From: an uncultured Roseburia sp.
GTDB taxonomy: Bacteria > Bacillota > Clostridia > Lachnospirales > Lachnospiraceae
Direction: 5' to 3'
Length of the DNA: 53,804 bases
Assembly (NCBI GenBank): GCA_934309475.1
Contig: CAKRDK010000015.1
Span: 1 to 53,804 of the forward strand
The notes under the pieces were generated by a model. It saw only the letters and a program-made list of their open reading frames with translations, had not been told where the DNA came from and did not search any database. The translations under genes were made by a program, and so were the position numbers. Below are positions 47,430-53,804 of the stretch, in pieces; the first letter of the stretch is position 1; every line of letters begins with the position of its first letter.

Positions 47430-49073
47430 GTGAAAACAGGGAAAGGCGTGGATAGTAAGATGGAAATTCAAAATGGAAAGAAAGTGTTTAGCGGAATTGC
47501 AATTGCAAAAGTTTTGTTTTATTCAAAGCAGCAAAATCAGGTCGTGCGCAGGCACATCGAAGATACCCAGGCAGAGATAACACGTTATCAGGATGCAAAA
47601 AGTACGGCGATAGAGCAGCTTCAGGGGCTTTATGAAAAAGCATTAAAAGAAGTTGGCGAAATGAATGCGCAGATTTTTGAAGTACATCAGATGATGTTAG
47701 AGGATGACGACTATAACGATTCTGTCTGCAACATGATCCGCACACAGGAAATCAATGCGGAATATGCAGTTGCCACGACCGGGGATAATTTCGCGAAAAT
47801 GTTTGCGGAGATGGAGGACGATTATTTCCGCGCCCGTTCTGCGGATATCAAAGATATTTCCGAACGTGTTCTTTCTATTTTGAATGGAAATCAACAGAGC
47901 TCGAATCTCGGAGACGAGCCGGTGATTCTTGTCGCAGAAGATTTGGCACCGAGCGAGACCGTACAGATGGATAAAAGCAAGCTGGCGGCATTTGTCACAA
48001 GACTTGGCTCTGCCAACTCCCACACCGCAATTTTAGCGCGCACCATGGGGATTCCGGCGTTAATCGGCGTAACCATCCGTGAGGAGTGGAATGGAAAACT
48101 CGCAGTTGTGGATGGCGTGGAAGGGAAAATCATCGTTGAGCCGGATGAGGATGTCCTCGCAGAATATCAGAAAAAGCTGACGGCAGAGCAGGAACAGAAA
48201 GAACTACTTTTACAATTAAAAGGAAAAGAAAATGTGACAAAGAGCGGACAGAAAATCAATCTGTATGCGAATATCGCAAATGCTTCTGATTTAGCGGCAG
48301 TTTTAAAAAATGATGCCGGTGGAATCGGTTTGTTCCGCAGTGAATTCTTATATCTGGAAAAGGATGAGCTTCCGACCGAGGAAGAGCAGTTTCAGGCATA
48401 TCGCCAGGTTGCAGAGACGATGGCTGGAAAAAAAGTGATTATCCGTACCCTAGACATCGGTGCAGATAAAAAAGTGGATTATCTGAACCTTGGCACAGAA
48501 GAGAATCCGGCACTCGGCTACCGTGCCATCCGAATTTGCTTAGAGCAGCCGGATATTTTTAAAACACAGCTGCGCGCACTGTTCCGCGCAAGCAACTACG
48601 GAAATATTTCGATTATGTATCCGATGATTACTTCGCTGCAGGAGATTCATGACATTAAAGCGATTGTAAACGAAGTCAAACAGGAACTTCGCGACGCAGG
48701 CGTTCCGTTTGGAGAAGTGGAAGAGGGAATCATGATTGAGACACCGGCGGCTGCCGTCATGAGTGATGTTCTGGCAAAAGAAGTAGACTTTTTTTCCATC
48801 GGAACGAATGATTTGACACAGTATACACTGGCGATTGACCGGCAGAATCCAAGACTTGACCGGTTCTTTGACGCACATTCGGAAGCGGTGTTAAGACTGA
48901 TTGAGCTTGTCGTAAAAAATGCACATAACGCAGGCATCTGGGCAGGAATCTGCGGGGAATTAGGCGCAGATATGGAATTGACGGAACGTTTTCTTGCCAT
49001 GGGAATGGATGAGTTATCGGTTTCACCGGGCTGTATTCTGCCACTCCGCAAAAAAATCCGCGAGGCGGACTAG
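47430..49073 (+). CDS. ptsI: Phosphoenolpyruvate-protein phosphotransferase (Enzyme I)
   Basis: 547 aa from GTG 47430 (AGGA close upstream) or 537 from ATG 47460; the second matches the usual N-terminus better. An N-terminal helical HPr-binding region is followed by the phosphohistidine loop GSANSHTAILARTMGIPAL. The PEP-binding barrel has IGLFRSEFLYL, RTLDIGADK, IGTNDLTQYTLAIDR and the catalytic cysteine in GICGELGAD. Full length. It completes a local phosphorelay EI-HPr-EIIABC. Confidence 0.94.
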   Translation: MKTGKGVDSKMEIQNGKKVFSGIAIAKVLFYSKQQNQVVRRHIEDTQAEITRYQDAKSTAIEQLQGLYEKALKEVGEMNAQIFEVHQMMLEDDDYNDSVCNMIRTQEINAEYAVATTGDNFAKMFAEMEDDYFRARSADIKDISERVLSILNGNQQSSNLGDEPVILVAEDLAPSETVQMDKSKLAAFVTRLGSANSHTAILARTMGIPALIGVTIREEWNGKLAVVDGVEGKIIVEPDEDVLAEYQKKLTAEQEQKELLLQLKGKENVTKSGQKINLYANIANASDLAAVLKNDAGGIGLFRSEFLYLEKDELPTEEEQFQAYRQVAETMAGKKVIIRTLDIGADKKVDYLNLGTEENPALGYRAIRICLEQPDIFKTQLRALFRASNYGNISIMYPMITSLQEIHDIKAIVNEVKQELRDAGVPFGEVEEGIMIETPAAAVMSDVLAKEVDFFSIGTNDLTQYTLAIDRQNPRLDRFFDAHSEAVLRLIELVVKNAHNAGIWAGICGELGADMELTERFLAMGMDELSVSPGCILPLRKKIREAD

Positions 49074-49115
49074 CATATTGTTCTGTCAATAACAGAAGTG
49101 GAAAGGATGAGAGAA

Positions 49116-49955
49116 ATGGGAAAATATCTTTTTTTCGATATCGATGGAACATTGATTGATTTTTCAGGGAAAATCCCACGCTCCGCGATAGAGGCATTAA
49201 AAGCGGTGCGTAAGGCGGGACACCGTATTTTCTTATGCACGGGAAGAAGCGTGTGCCAGCTTCAGGATGCACTAAAAGAGATTACATTCGATGGGATGGT
49301 GGCAGCATCCGGTGGTTACGTGGTCTGCGATGGAGAAGAGATTTTTCATCATTACATGCCGGTTTCTGATGTAGAAAAGGTTGTCAAACAGTTCCGGGAC
49401 GATGATACAATGTTTAGTTGTCAGATGACGGATCGTGCGATTTTAGAAAAAGATAACCGGGAGCGTTTCATAGATTTATTCCGGCGCAGGGGAACCGTAT
49501 CGGAAGAGCAGATTCAAAAAGTATTTCCGGAAAGCCGGAGAGTTGCGGCGGTGGAAGATTACATCGACCGGATTGAAAAAATCATTTACAATGAAAGCAT
49601 TCGGACGGTCGGCGAGTTAAGAGAACTGTTTGGGTCTACCATCGAGGTGACGGCGATGAGCTTTGACAACACGGATGCGTACAGTGGTGAGATTACAACG
49701 TATGGCATCAATAAGGCATATGGAATTCAGAAAGTGCTGGATTATTACGGCGGCACGGTCGAGGATACCATTGGCTTTGGCGATGGCCCGAATGATTTTG
49801 AGATGATTGAATTTGTGCATACCGGGGTTGTCATGGGAAACGGCATTGACGAACTGAAAGCGAAAGCGGATTATGTCACAACGAGTATCATGGAGGATGG
49901 CATCAAACATGCGTTAGAGCATTTGAAGTTAATTCCGCATCTTACGGAAGCATAA
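49116..49955 (+). CDS. Cof-type HAD hydrolase (sugar phosphatase)
   Basis: 279 aa; ATG 49116 is preferred (AAAGGA 8 bases upstream) over GTG 49098. FFDIDGTLIDF carries the nucleophilic and acid/base aspartates, ICTGRS-like FLCTGRSV motif II, the lysine region INKAYGIQKVL motif III, and GFGDGPNDFEMIEF motif IV. The cap is type C2b. It lies downstream of ptsI and may dephosphorylate sugar phosphates. Confidence 0.88.
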   Translation: MGKYLFFDIDGTLIDFSGKIPRSAIEALKAVRKAGHRIFLCTGRSVCQLQDALKEITFDGMVAASGGYVVCDGEEIFHHYMPVSDVEKVVKQFRDDDTMFSCQMTDRAILEKDNRERFIDLFRRRGTVSEEQIQKVFPESRRVAAVEDYIDRIEKIIYNESIRTVGELRELFGSTIEVTAMSFDNTDAYSGEITTYGINKAYGIQKVLDYYGGTVEDTIGFGDGPNDFEMIEFVHTGVVMGNGIDELKAKADYVTTSIMEDGIKHALEHLKLIPHLTEA

Positions 49956-49970
49956 GAAGCGGGAAAGTTT

Positions 49971-50011
49971 TGCAAATGATACAGGGAGGGAAGCTTCCTG
50001 TATCATTTGCA
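49971..50011 (+). other. 15-bp intercistronic inverted repeat between the two HAD genes
   Basis: TGCAAATGATACAGG (49971-49985) pairs perfectly with CCTGTATCATTTGCA (49997-50011). It ends 3 bases before the AAGGAG of the next gene and has no T-run, so it should act on mRNA stability or translation rather than as a terminator. Confidence 0.6.
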
Positions 50012-50027
50012 TATAAGGAGAACGAAG

Positions 50028-50855
50028 ATGGAGAAGGTAATTTTTATTGATGTGGACGGAACGCTGGTGGATTACGAGAACCATCTGCCAGAGTCCGCAG
50101 TGGAGGCAATTCGAAAAGCCAGAAAAAATGGGCATCGTGTCTATATCTGTACCGGCAGAAGCAAAGCGGAAGTCTATCAGAACATTTGGGACATCGGTCT
50201 GGATGGAATGATAGGTGGAAACGGAAGCTATGTGGAGGACGATGGAAAAGTGCTGATGCACCAGCTTATTACAGAGGACCAGTGCAGACGAATTGTTGAC
50301 TGGCTTCATGAGCGCAAATTAGAATTTTATCTGGAGAGCAATTCCGGGCTGTATGCAAGTGAAAAATTTGAGACGGCAGCGCTTCCTTCCATTCAGGAAT
50401 ACAGCAAACGGAAGGGAAGAGAGGCGGATATTACAGTGCGTGATGTATTTCCGGACATGATTTTTGGTGCGGATTTATACCGGGATGATTTGAATAAAGT
50501 CAGCTATTTATTGAACAGTTATCAGGACTTTCTGGATACCAAGGAACAGTTCCCGGATTTGCAGAACGGAACCTGGGGCGGCGCAAAAGAGACGGTGTTG
50601 TTTGGCGACCTGGGGGTAAAAGATATCACGAAAGCGCATGCGATTGACGTTCTTCTTGCCCATCTTAGGAAGAAAAAAGAGGATACCATTGCATTTGGGG
50701 ATGCCAAAATTGATATTCCGATGCTGGAGTACTGCGCAACCGGTGTTGCAATGGGAAATGGCGGGGAAGAAATCCGCGCAATGGCAGATTATATCACGGA
50801 CGACGTGGATGAGGACGGGTTGTGGAATGCGTTCCGGCATTTGGGGCTGATTTAA
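50028..50855 (+). CDS. Cof-type HAD hydrolase, second copy
   Basis: 275 aa from ATG 50028, with AAGGAG 7 bases upstream; the longer TTG-started frame at 50007 runs through the hairpin. Motif I is FIDVDGTLVDY, motif II YICTGRSK, motif III TKAHAIDVLL, motif IV AFGDAKIDIPML. It is a clear paralogue of the preceding gene (both have P.SA.EAIR.AR..GHR near residue 30), probably an old tandem duplication with diverged substrate. Confidence 0.87.
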   Translation: MEKVIFIDVDGTLVDYENHLPESAVEAIRKARKNGHRVYICTGRSKAEVYQNIWDIGLDGMIGGNGSYVEDDGKVLMHQLITEDQCRRIVDWLHERKLEFYLESNSGLYASEKFETAALPSIQEYSKRKGREADITVRDVFPDMIFGADLYRDDLNKVSYLLNSYQDFLDTKEQFPDLQNGTWGGAKETVLFGDLGVKDITKAHAIDVLLAHLRKKKEDTIAFGDAKIDIPMLEYCATGVAMGNGGEEIRAMADYITDDVDEDGLWNAFRHLGLI

Positions 50856-50895
50856 GTTTAATGGCAAAGATGGGAGGAAATTAGAAAAAGAGGGC

Positions 50896-50924
50896 TTGAA
50901 TATAACAGACGATGGTGCTATAAT
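50896..50924 (+). promoter_or_regulatory. Sigma-A promoter of the mgtE leader
   Basis: TTGAAT (50896-50901), 17 bases, TATAAT (50919-50924); transcription would start near 50931, about 33 bases before the leader ORF. Confidence 0.7.
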
Positions 50925-50963
50925 CATCGCGAAAAAAGAATTTTAGCAAAGGAGGCGAACCAT

Positions 50964-51041
50964 ATGGACAGTTGTGATAGTCGAAGTCGAAGTACATATA
51001 ATGATGGATGCAGACTTGGATTTTATTTCAAGTGTCTGTAG
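50964..51041 (+). CDS. Leader peptide (25 aa) of mgtE
   Basis: ATG 50964 has a strong AAAGGAGG 8 bases upstream. The peptide reads MDSCDSRSRSTYNDG then CRLGFYFKCL, with three cysteines and alternating Ser-Arg. It is followed by a terminator hairpin and then mgtE. A strongly initiated short ORF before an attenuator implies control by ribosome progress. I do not know a named family for it. Confidence 0.6.
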   Translation: MDSCDSRSRSTYNDGCRLGFYFKCL

Positions 51042-51075
51042 GTGCGCCATTTTTAGAAATAAAGAATAAGCCTTA

Positions 51076-51140
51076 ATCCATCGTTATGAACGAATTCACA
51101 ACTTATGATTGTGTAACTTCAAAGTTACGATGGATTTTTT
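51076..51140 (+). terminator. Attenuator between leader peptide and mgtE
   Basis: ATCCATCGT (51076-51084) pairs with ACGATGGAT (51127-51135) and T6 follows. Two local hairpins compete with its arms: TCGTT-ATG-AACGA (51081-51093) and GTAACTT-CA-AAGTTAC (51113-51128). The layout allows terminator and antiterminator states. Confidence 0.7.
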
Positions 51141-51172
51141 ATGCCCTTTTTTAGGGGAAAAGGAGGCTTAGC

Positions 51173-52570
51173 ATGGGAAAAAAAGAAGTATTAAGAGAAC
51201 CGGTTTTTGCAAAAGAAATAGCGGAAATTATGAAAAGCTCTCATTCCATAGACGAGATGAGAGAACAGCTTAGAGATTATCATGAGAACGATATAGCACA
51301 AAGTCTCAAGTTTCTAAACAAGGATGAGAGAAAACGTTTTTATCGTGCACTTGATGCAAAATGGATGGCTGAAATCATCGCTTATCTGGATAATCCTGCT
51401 GAATACATTGAAGAAATCGGAATAGATAAGCTGGCGGAGATTATTAATGAGATGGACTCTGACGATGCCGTTGATTTGTGGGAAGACTTAGAGGAAAACG
51501 TCAGGGCAAAGCTTCGTCCCATCATTGACGATGATACCAGGACAGATATCCGGCTGATTAATTCCTACGATGAAGATGAAATTGGAAGCCTGATTACAAC
51601 AAATTATATCTGCATGAAACAAAATCTTACAATTCGCCAGGCAATGCATGAACTAGTACAGCAGGCAGGCGAAAATGACAATATTACAACGCTCTATGTG
51701 GTGGATGATAAGGGACGTTTCTGCGGTGCGATTGACCTCAAGGATTTGATTGTTGCAAGAGAAAATGTTGCGCTGGATACGTTAATCAGTTATGCATATC
51801 CGTATCTGTATGACCATGAAAAGATATCCGAAAGTATAGAAAAAATCAAGGATTATGCAGAGGATTCCTTACCTGTTTTAAATAAAGAGAAAGAAATTAT
51901 CGGTATCATTACGGCACAGGATGTCATTGAGGCGGTTGATGACGAACTGGGAGAGGATTATGCAAAACTTGCCGGTTTGTCAGCGGAAGAAGATTTGAAT
52001 GAAACGATAAAAGAGAGCATGAAAAAACGCCTTCCATGGTTAATTATTTTACTGTTTCTTGGAATGGTTGTATCTACAGTTGTAGGAGCATTTGAAGGTG
52101 TTGTTGCGGTACTGCCGGTTGTGATATGTTTCCAGTCGCTGATTCTTGATATGGCTGGAAATGTCGGTACACAGTCATTAGCTGTAACCATAAGAGTGTT
52201 GATGGATGAAAATCTGAGCGGTAAAGATAAACTCCAACTGGTTTTCAAAGAAATGAAGGTTGGCTTCTGCAACGGTGCATTACTTGGAATATTGGCACTT
52301 ATTTGTTTAGGAATCTATATCGCCTTGTTTAAGGGATATTCATTTGGAACTGCGCTTTTAATTTCGGGATGCGTTGGCATATCTCTTTTGGTAGCAATTA
52401 TTATTTCAAGCCTGGTTGGAACGCTAGTGCCAATATTTTTCCATAAGATAAAAGTGGACCCGGCCGTAGCATCCGGTCCACTTATTACGACCGTAAATGA
52501 TTTGGTCGCTGTTGTGACTTATTATGGACTGGCATGGATACTGCTAATCCAGATTTTTAAGATAGTGTAG
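51173..52570 (+). CDS. mgtE: MgtE-family magnesium transporter
   Basis: 465 aa with AAAGGAGG upstream. The N-terminal superhelical domain (about 20-135), CBS pair (about 140-265; TTLYVVDDKGRFCGAIDL, ILGIITAQDVIEAVDDE-like) and five C-terminal helices are in order. The pore region FQSLILDMAGNVGTQSLAVT and DPAVASGPLITTVNDLV, with its acidic Mg site, is intact. The CBS domains gate the channel by cytosolic Mg. No M-box riboswitch was seen; the leader peptide and attenuator occupy its usual place. Confidence 0.93.
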   Translation: MGKKEVLREPVFAKEIAEIMKSSHSIDEMREQLRDYHENDIAQSLKFLNKDERKRFYRALDAKWMAEIIAYLDNPAEYIEEIGIDKLAEIINEMDSDDAVDLWEDLEENVRAKLRPIIDDDTRTDIRLINSYDEDEIGSLITTNYICMKQNLTIRQAMHELVQQAGENDNITTLYVVDDKGRFCGAIDLKDLIVARENVALDTLISYAYPYLYDHEKISESIEKIKDYAEDSLPVLNKEKEIIGIITAQDVIEAVDDELGEDYAKLAGLSAEEDLNETIKESMKKRLPWLIILLFLGMVVSTVVGAFEGVVAVLPVVICFQSLILDMAGNVGTQSLAVTIRVLMDENLSGKDKLQLVFKEMKVGFCNGALLGILALICLGIYIALFKGYSFGTALLISGCVGISLLVAIIISSLVGTLVPIFFHKIKVDPAVASGPLITTVNDLVAVVTYYGLAWILLIQIFKIV

Positions 52571-52727
52571 AAAAAGAAAGGGATTAGAGCAGGAGAAGAG
52601 ATATCGGCCAAAGCCGAAAAACCAGACAGACTAGAAAAAGTTAAAAATCAGTTGGAGTGCGCACAGAGTCAGCGTTGTTCGTGGCTACCATATGCATGGC
52701 TGTGCAAAATATGTGTAAAAGTCAGCG

Positions 52728-52756
52728 TTGACGAAAAATTTGTTAGGATATAGAAT
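52728..52756 (+). promoter_or_regulatory. Promoter of the YitT-family gene
   Basis: TTGACG (52728-52733), 17 bases, TAGAAT (52751-52756). An 11-base direct repeat AGTCAGCGTTG occurs at 52668-52678 and 52720-52730, the second copy overlapping the -35. The preceding 52571-52667 holds no gene. Confidence 0.5.
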
Positions 52757-52791
52757 AGAACAGATAAAAAACATAGTTAAGAGGGGTAGAG

Positions 52792-53646
52792 ATGAACAGG
52801 AAAAATACTTACACACAAGTGATAAAGGAAGTTTTCATTTTAACCGTGGCGATAGCGATTATAGCGGCCGCCGTTTATTTTTTCATGGTGCCAAGCCATA
52901 CGTCAATCAGCAGCGTTTCCGGTCTTGGAATCGTGCTTTCTAATTTTGTGCCGCTTCCATTGTCGGCAATTACGATGATTATGAATGTGGTGCTTCTTAT
53001 CATTGGATTTTTTACATGTGGAAAAGAGTTCGGGGTAAAGACCGTTTATACAAGCATCGCACTTCCAGTCTTTCTTGGAATTTTTGAAAAGCTGTTCCCG
53101 GATAGTGGTTCGATTACAGGAAGCCAGGAATTAGACGTGCTGTGCTATATTCTGGTGGTCAGTGTGGGATTGAGTATTCTTTTTAACCGGAATGCGTCTT
53201 CCGGCGGACTTGATATTGTGGCAAAAATTATAAATAAATATCTGCACATTGAAATCGGAAAAGCAATGTCTTTTTCCGGGATGTGTATTGCACTTTCTGC
53301 CGCACTTGTTTATGATAAAAAGACAGTAGTGCTCAGTATTCTGGGAACCTATTTTAATGGGATTGTGTTAGACCATTTTATTTTTGACCATAATATGAAG
53401 CGCCGTGTCTGCATGATTACGGAAAAAGAAGAAGAACTCCGCAACTTTATTCTCAACGATTTGCATAGTGGAGCGACCATCTATGAATCCATTGGTGCAT
53501 ACAATATGCAGAAGCGCAATGAGATAATTACAATCGTAGATAAATCAGAATATCAGAAGTTGATGAATTTTATCAATCATGAGGACCCGAATGCATTTAT
53601 TACGGTTTATACGGTATCGGATATCCGTTACCAGCCGAAGCGTTAG
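52792..53646 (+). CDS. YitT-family membrane protein with C-terminal DUF2179
   Basis: 284 aa with GAGGGGTAGAG upstream. Five to six helices with SSVSGLGIVLSNFVPLPLSA and FNRNASSGGLDIVAKIINKY, the usual YitT blocks. The soluble C-terminal part (RVCMITEKEEELRNFILNDL; ATIYESIGAYNMQKRNEIIT) is DUF2179. The function of the family is unknown. Confidence 0.85.
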   Translation: MNRKNTYTQVIKEVFILTVAIAIIAAAVYFFMVPSHTSISSVSGLGIVLSNFVPLPLSAITMIMNVVLLIIGFFTCGKEFGVKTVYTSIALPVFLGIFEKLFPDSGSITGSQELDVLCYILVVSVGLSILFNRNASSGGLDIVAKIINKYLHIEIGKAMSFSGMCIALSAALVYDKKTVVLSILGTYFNGIVLDHFIFDHNMKRRVCMITEKEEELRNFILNDLHSGATIYESIGAYNMQKRNEIITIVDKSEYQKLMNFINHEDPNAFITVYTVSDIRYQPKR

Positions 53647-53717
53647 GGTGAAAAATTTGAAGGAGAAATTAGCAGCAAGCATATAATAAGAATGGATAGG
53701 TGGTTATAGTTTTCGAT

Positions 53718-53767
53718 TTGACATCCTTTCTTTTTCTGTTACAATGAAAGCATACCCACCAGGGTAT
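53718..53767 (+). promoter_or_regulatory. Promoter with CsoR-like operator at the transcription start
   Basis: TTGACA (53718-53723), 16 bases, TACAAT (53740-53745). ATACCCACCAGGGTAT (53752-53767) is a palindrome of the ATACCC-N4-GGGTAT type bound by CsoR/CstR-family repressors of metal or sulfur genes. It covers the expected start site. Confidence 0.65.
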
Positions 53768-53783
53768 AAAAGGAGGATATGCA

Positions 53784-53804
53784 ATGAAACAGTGTATGGA
53801 TTCA
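53784..53804 (+). CDS. Start of a gene cut by the window edge
   Basis: ATG 53784 with AGGAGG upstream; only MKQCMDS is visible. The operator suggests a metal- or persulfide-regulated gene, possibly the CsoR-type repressor itself, a copper pump or a sulfurtransferase. Confidence 0.55.

Noticed and set aside
50925..51172. M-box (Mg riboswitch) before mgtE
   Set aside because: The region is taken by a well-initiated short ORF and a simple terminator; the M-box core blocks were not seen.

Overview
The window looks like part of a large secondary replicon (megaplasmid or chromid) of a low-GC, anaerobic Lachnospiraceae-type Firmicute. The host guess is inference. It rests on low-GC codon use, AGGAGG-type ribosome binding sites, sigma-A promoters, thiW/thiM, DUF4321, tandem hybrid kinases, a BglG/RAT-controlled beta-glucoside PTS and a possible ketodeoxygluconate kinase. 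Replicons of this kind are known from Lachnospira (Eubacterium) eligens and Butyrivibrio. No rRNA or tRNA gene was found.

Layout. 1-484: insertion-sequence debris (an IS3-family end, and a likely IS66-family tail). 677-12876, all on the minus strand: a 5'-truncated Rhs protein with a membrane-anchored neighbour, a permease/acyltransferase fusion with a small membrane protein, an Hpt protein, a solute-sensing hybrid kinase and a chemoreceptor. 12.9-18.9 kb: the replication and segregation core. It holds a very AT-rich tract of about 1.9 kb, parA, an unusual ParB-like adaptor, about 20 iterons, an inverted iteron pair over the rep promoter, and a Rep_3-family initiator. From here rightwards almost every gene lies on the plus strand, so the window is divergently coded around this core. 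19-26 kb: a C39-like peptidase, a probable nitrosative-stress unit (ygbA, Crp/Fnr regulator, Fe-S protein), a PAS hybrid kinase, DUF4321, a highly palindromic element and a second iteron cluster. 26.5-32.7 kb: thiW-thiM, a CheY-like protein, an XRE membrane regulator, two internally deleted genes (MATE, glutathione peroxidase), a VanZ protein and a PfkB sugar kinase behind a cre site. 32.8-42.3 kb: tandem hemerythrin, GH42 beta-galactosidase, homocysteine methyltransferase/MTHFR fusion, XRE-TPR regulator, MFS transporter, SGNH hydrolase, Crp/Fnr regulator and YgjV. 42.4-50.9 kb: a self-contained beta-glucoside PTS locus (antiterminator, EIIBCA, 6-phospho-beta-glucosidase, HPr, EI and two HAD phosphatases). 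50.9-53.8 kb: mgtE behind a leader-peptide attenuator, a YitT-family protein, and the first codons of a gene behind a CsoR-like operator.

The most interesting system is the replication/partition core. The ParA partner appears to be built from two Listeria-Bacteroides (InlB-type) repeats, a low-complexity linker, an AT-hook-like motif and a C-terminal ribbon-helix-helix. Beside it lies an AT-rich tract that could be its centromere. Rep iterons occur in three places (10.6, 16.9-17.6 and 26.1-26.4 kb), which suggests copy control by titration or handcuffing. A second recurring theme is a pair of Crp/Fnr-type palindromes sitting at exactly the same distance from their -10 boxes at two unlinked loci.
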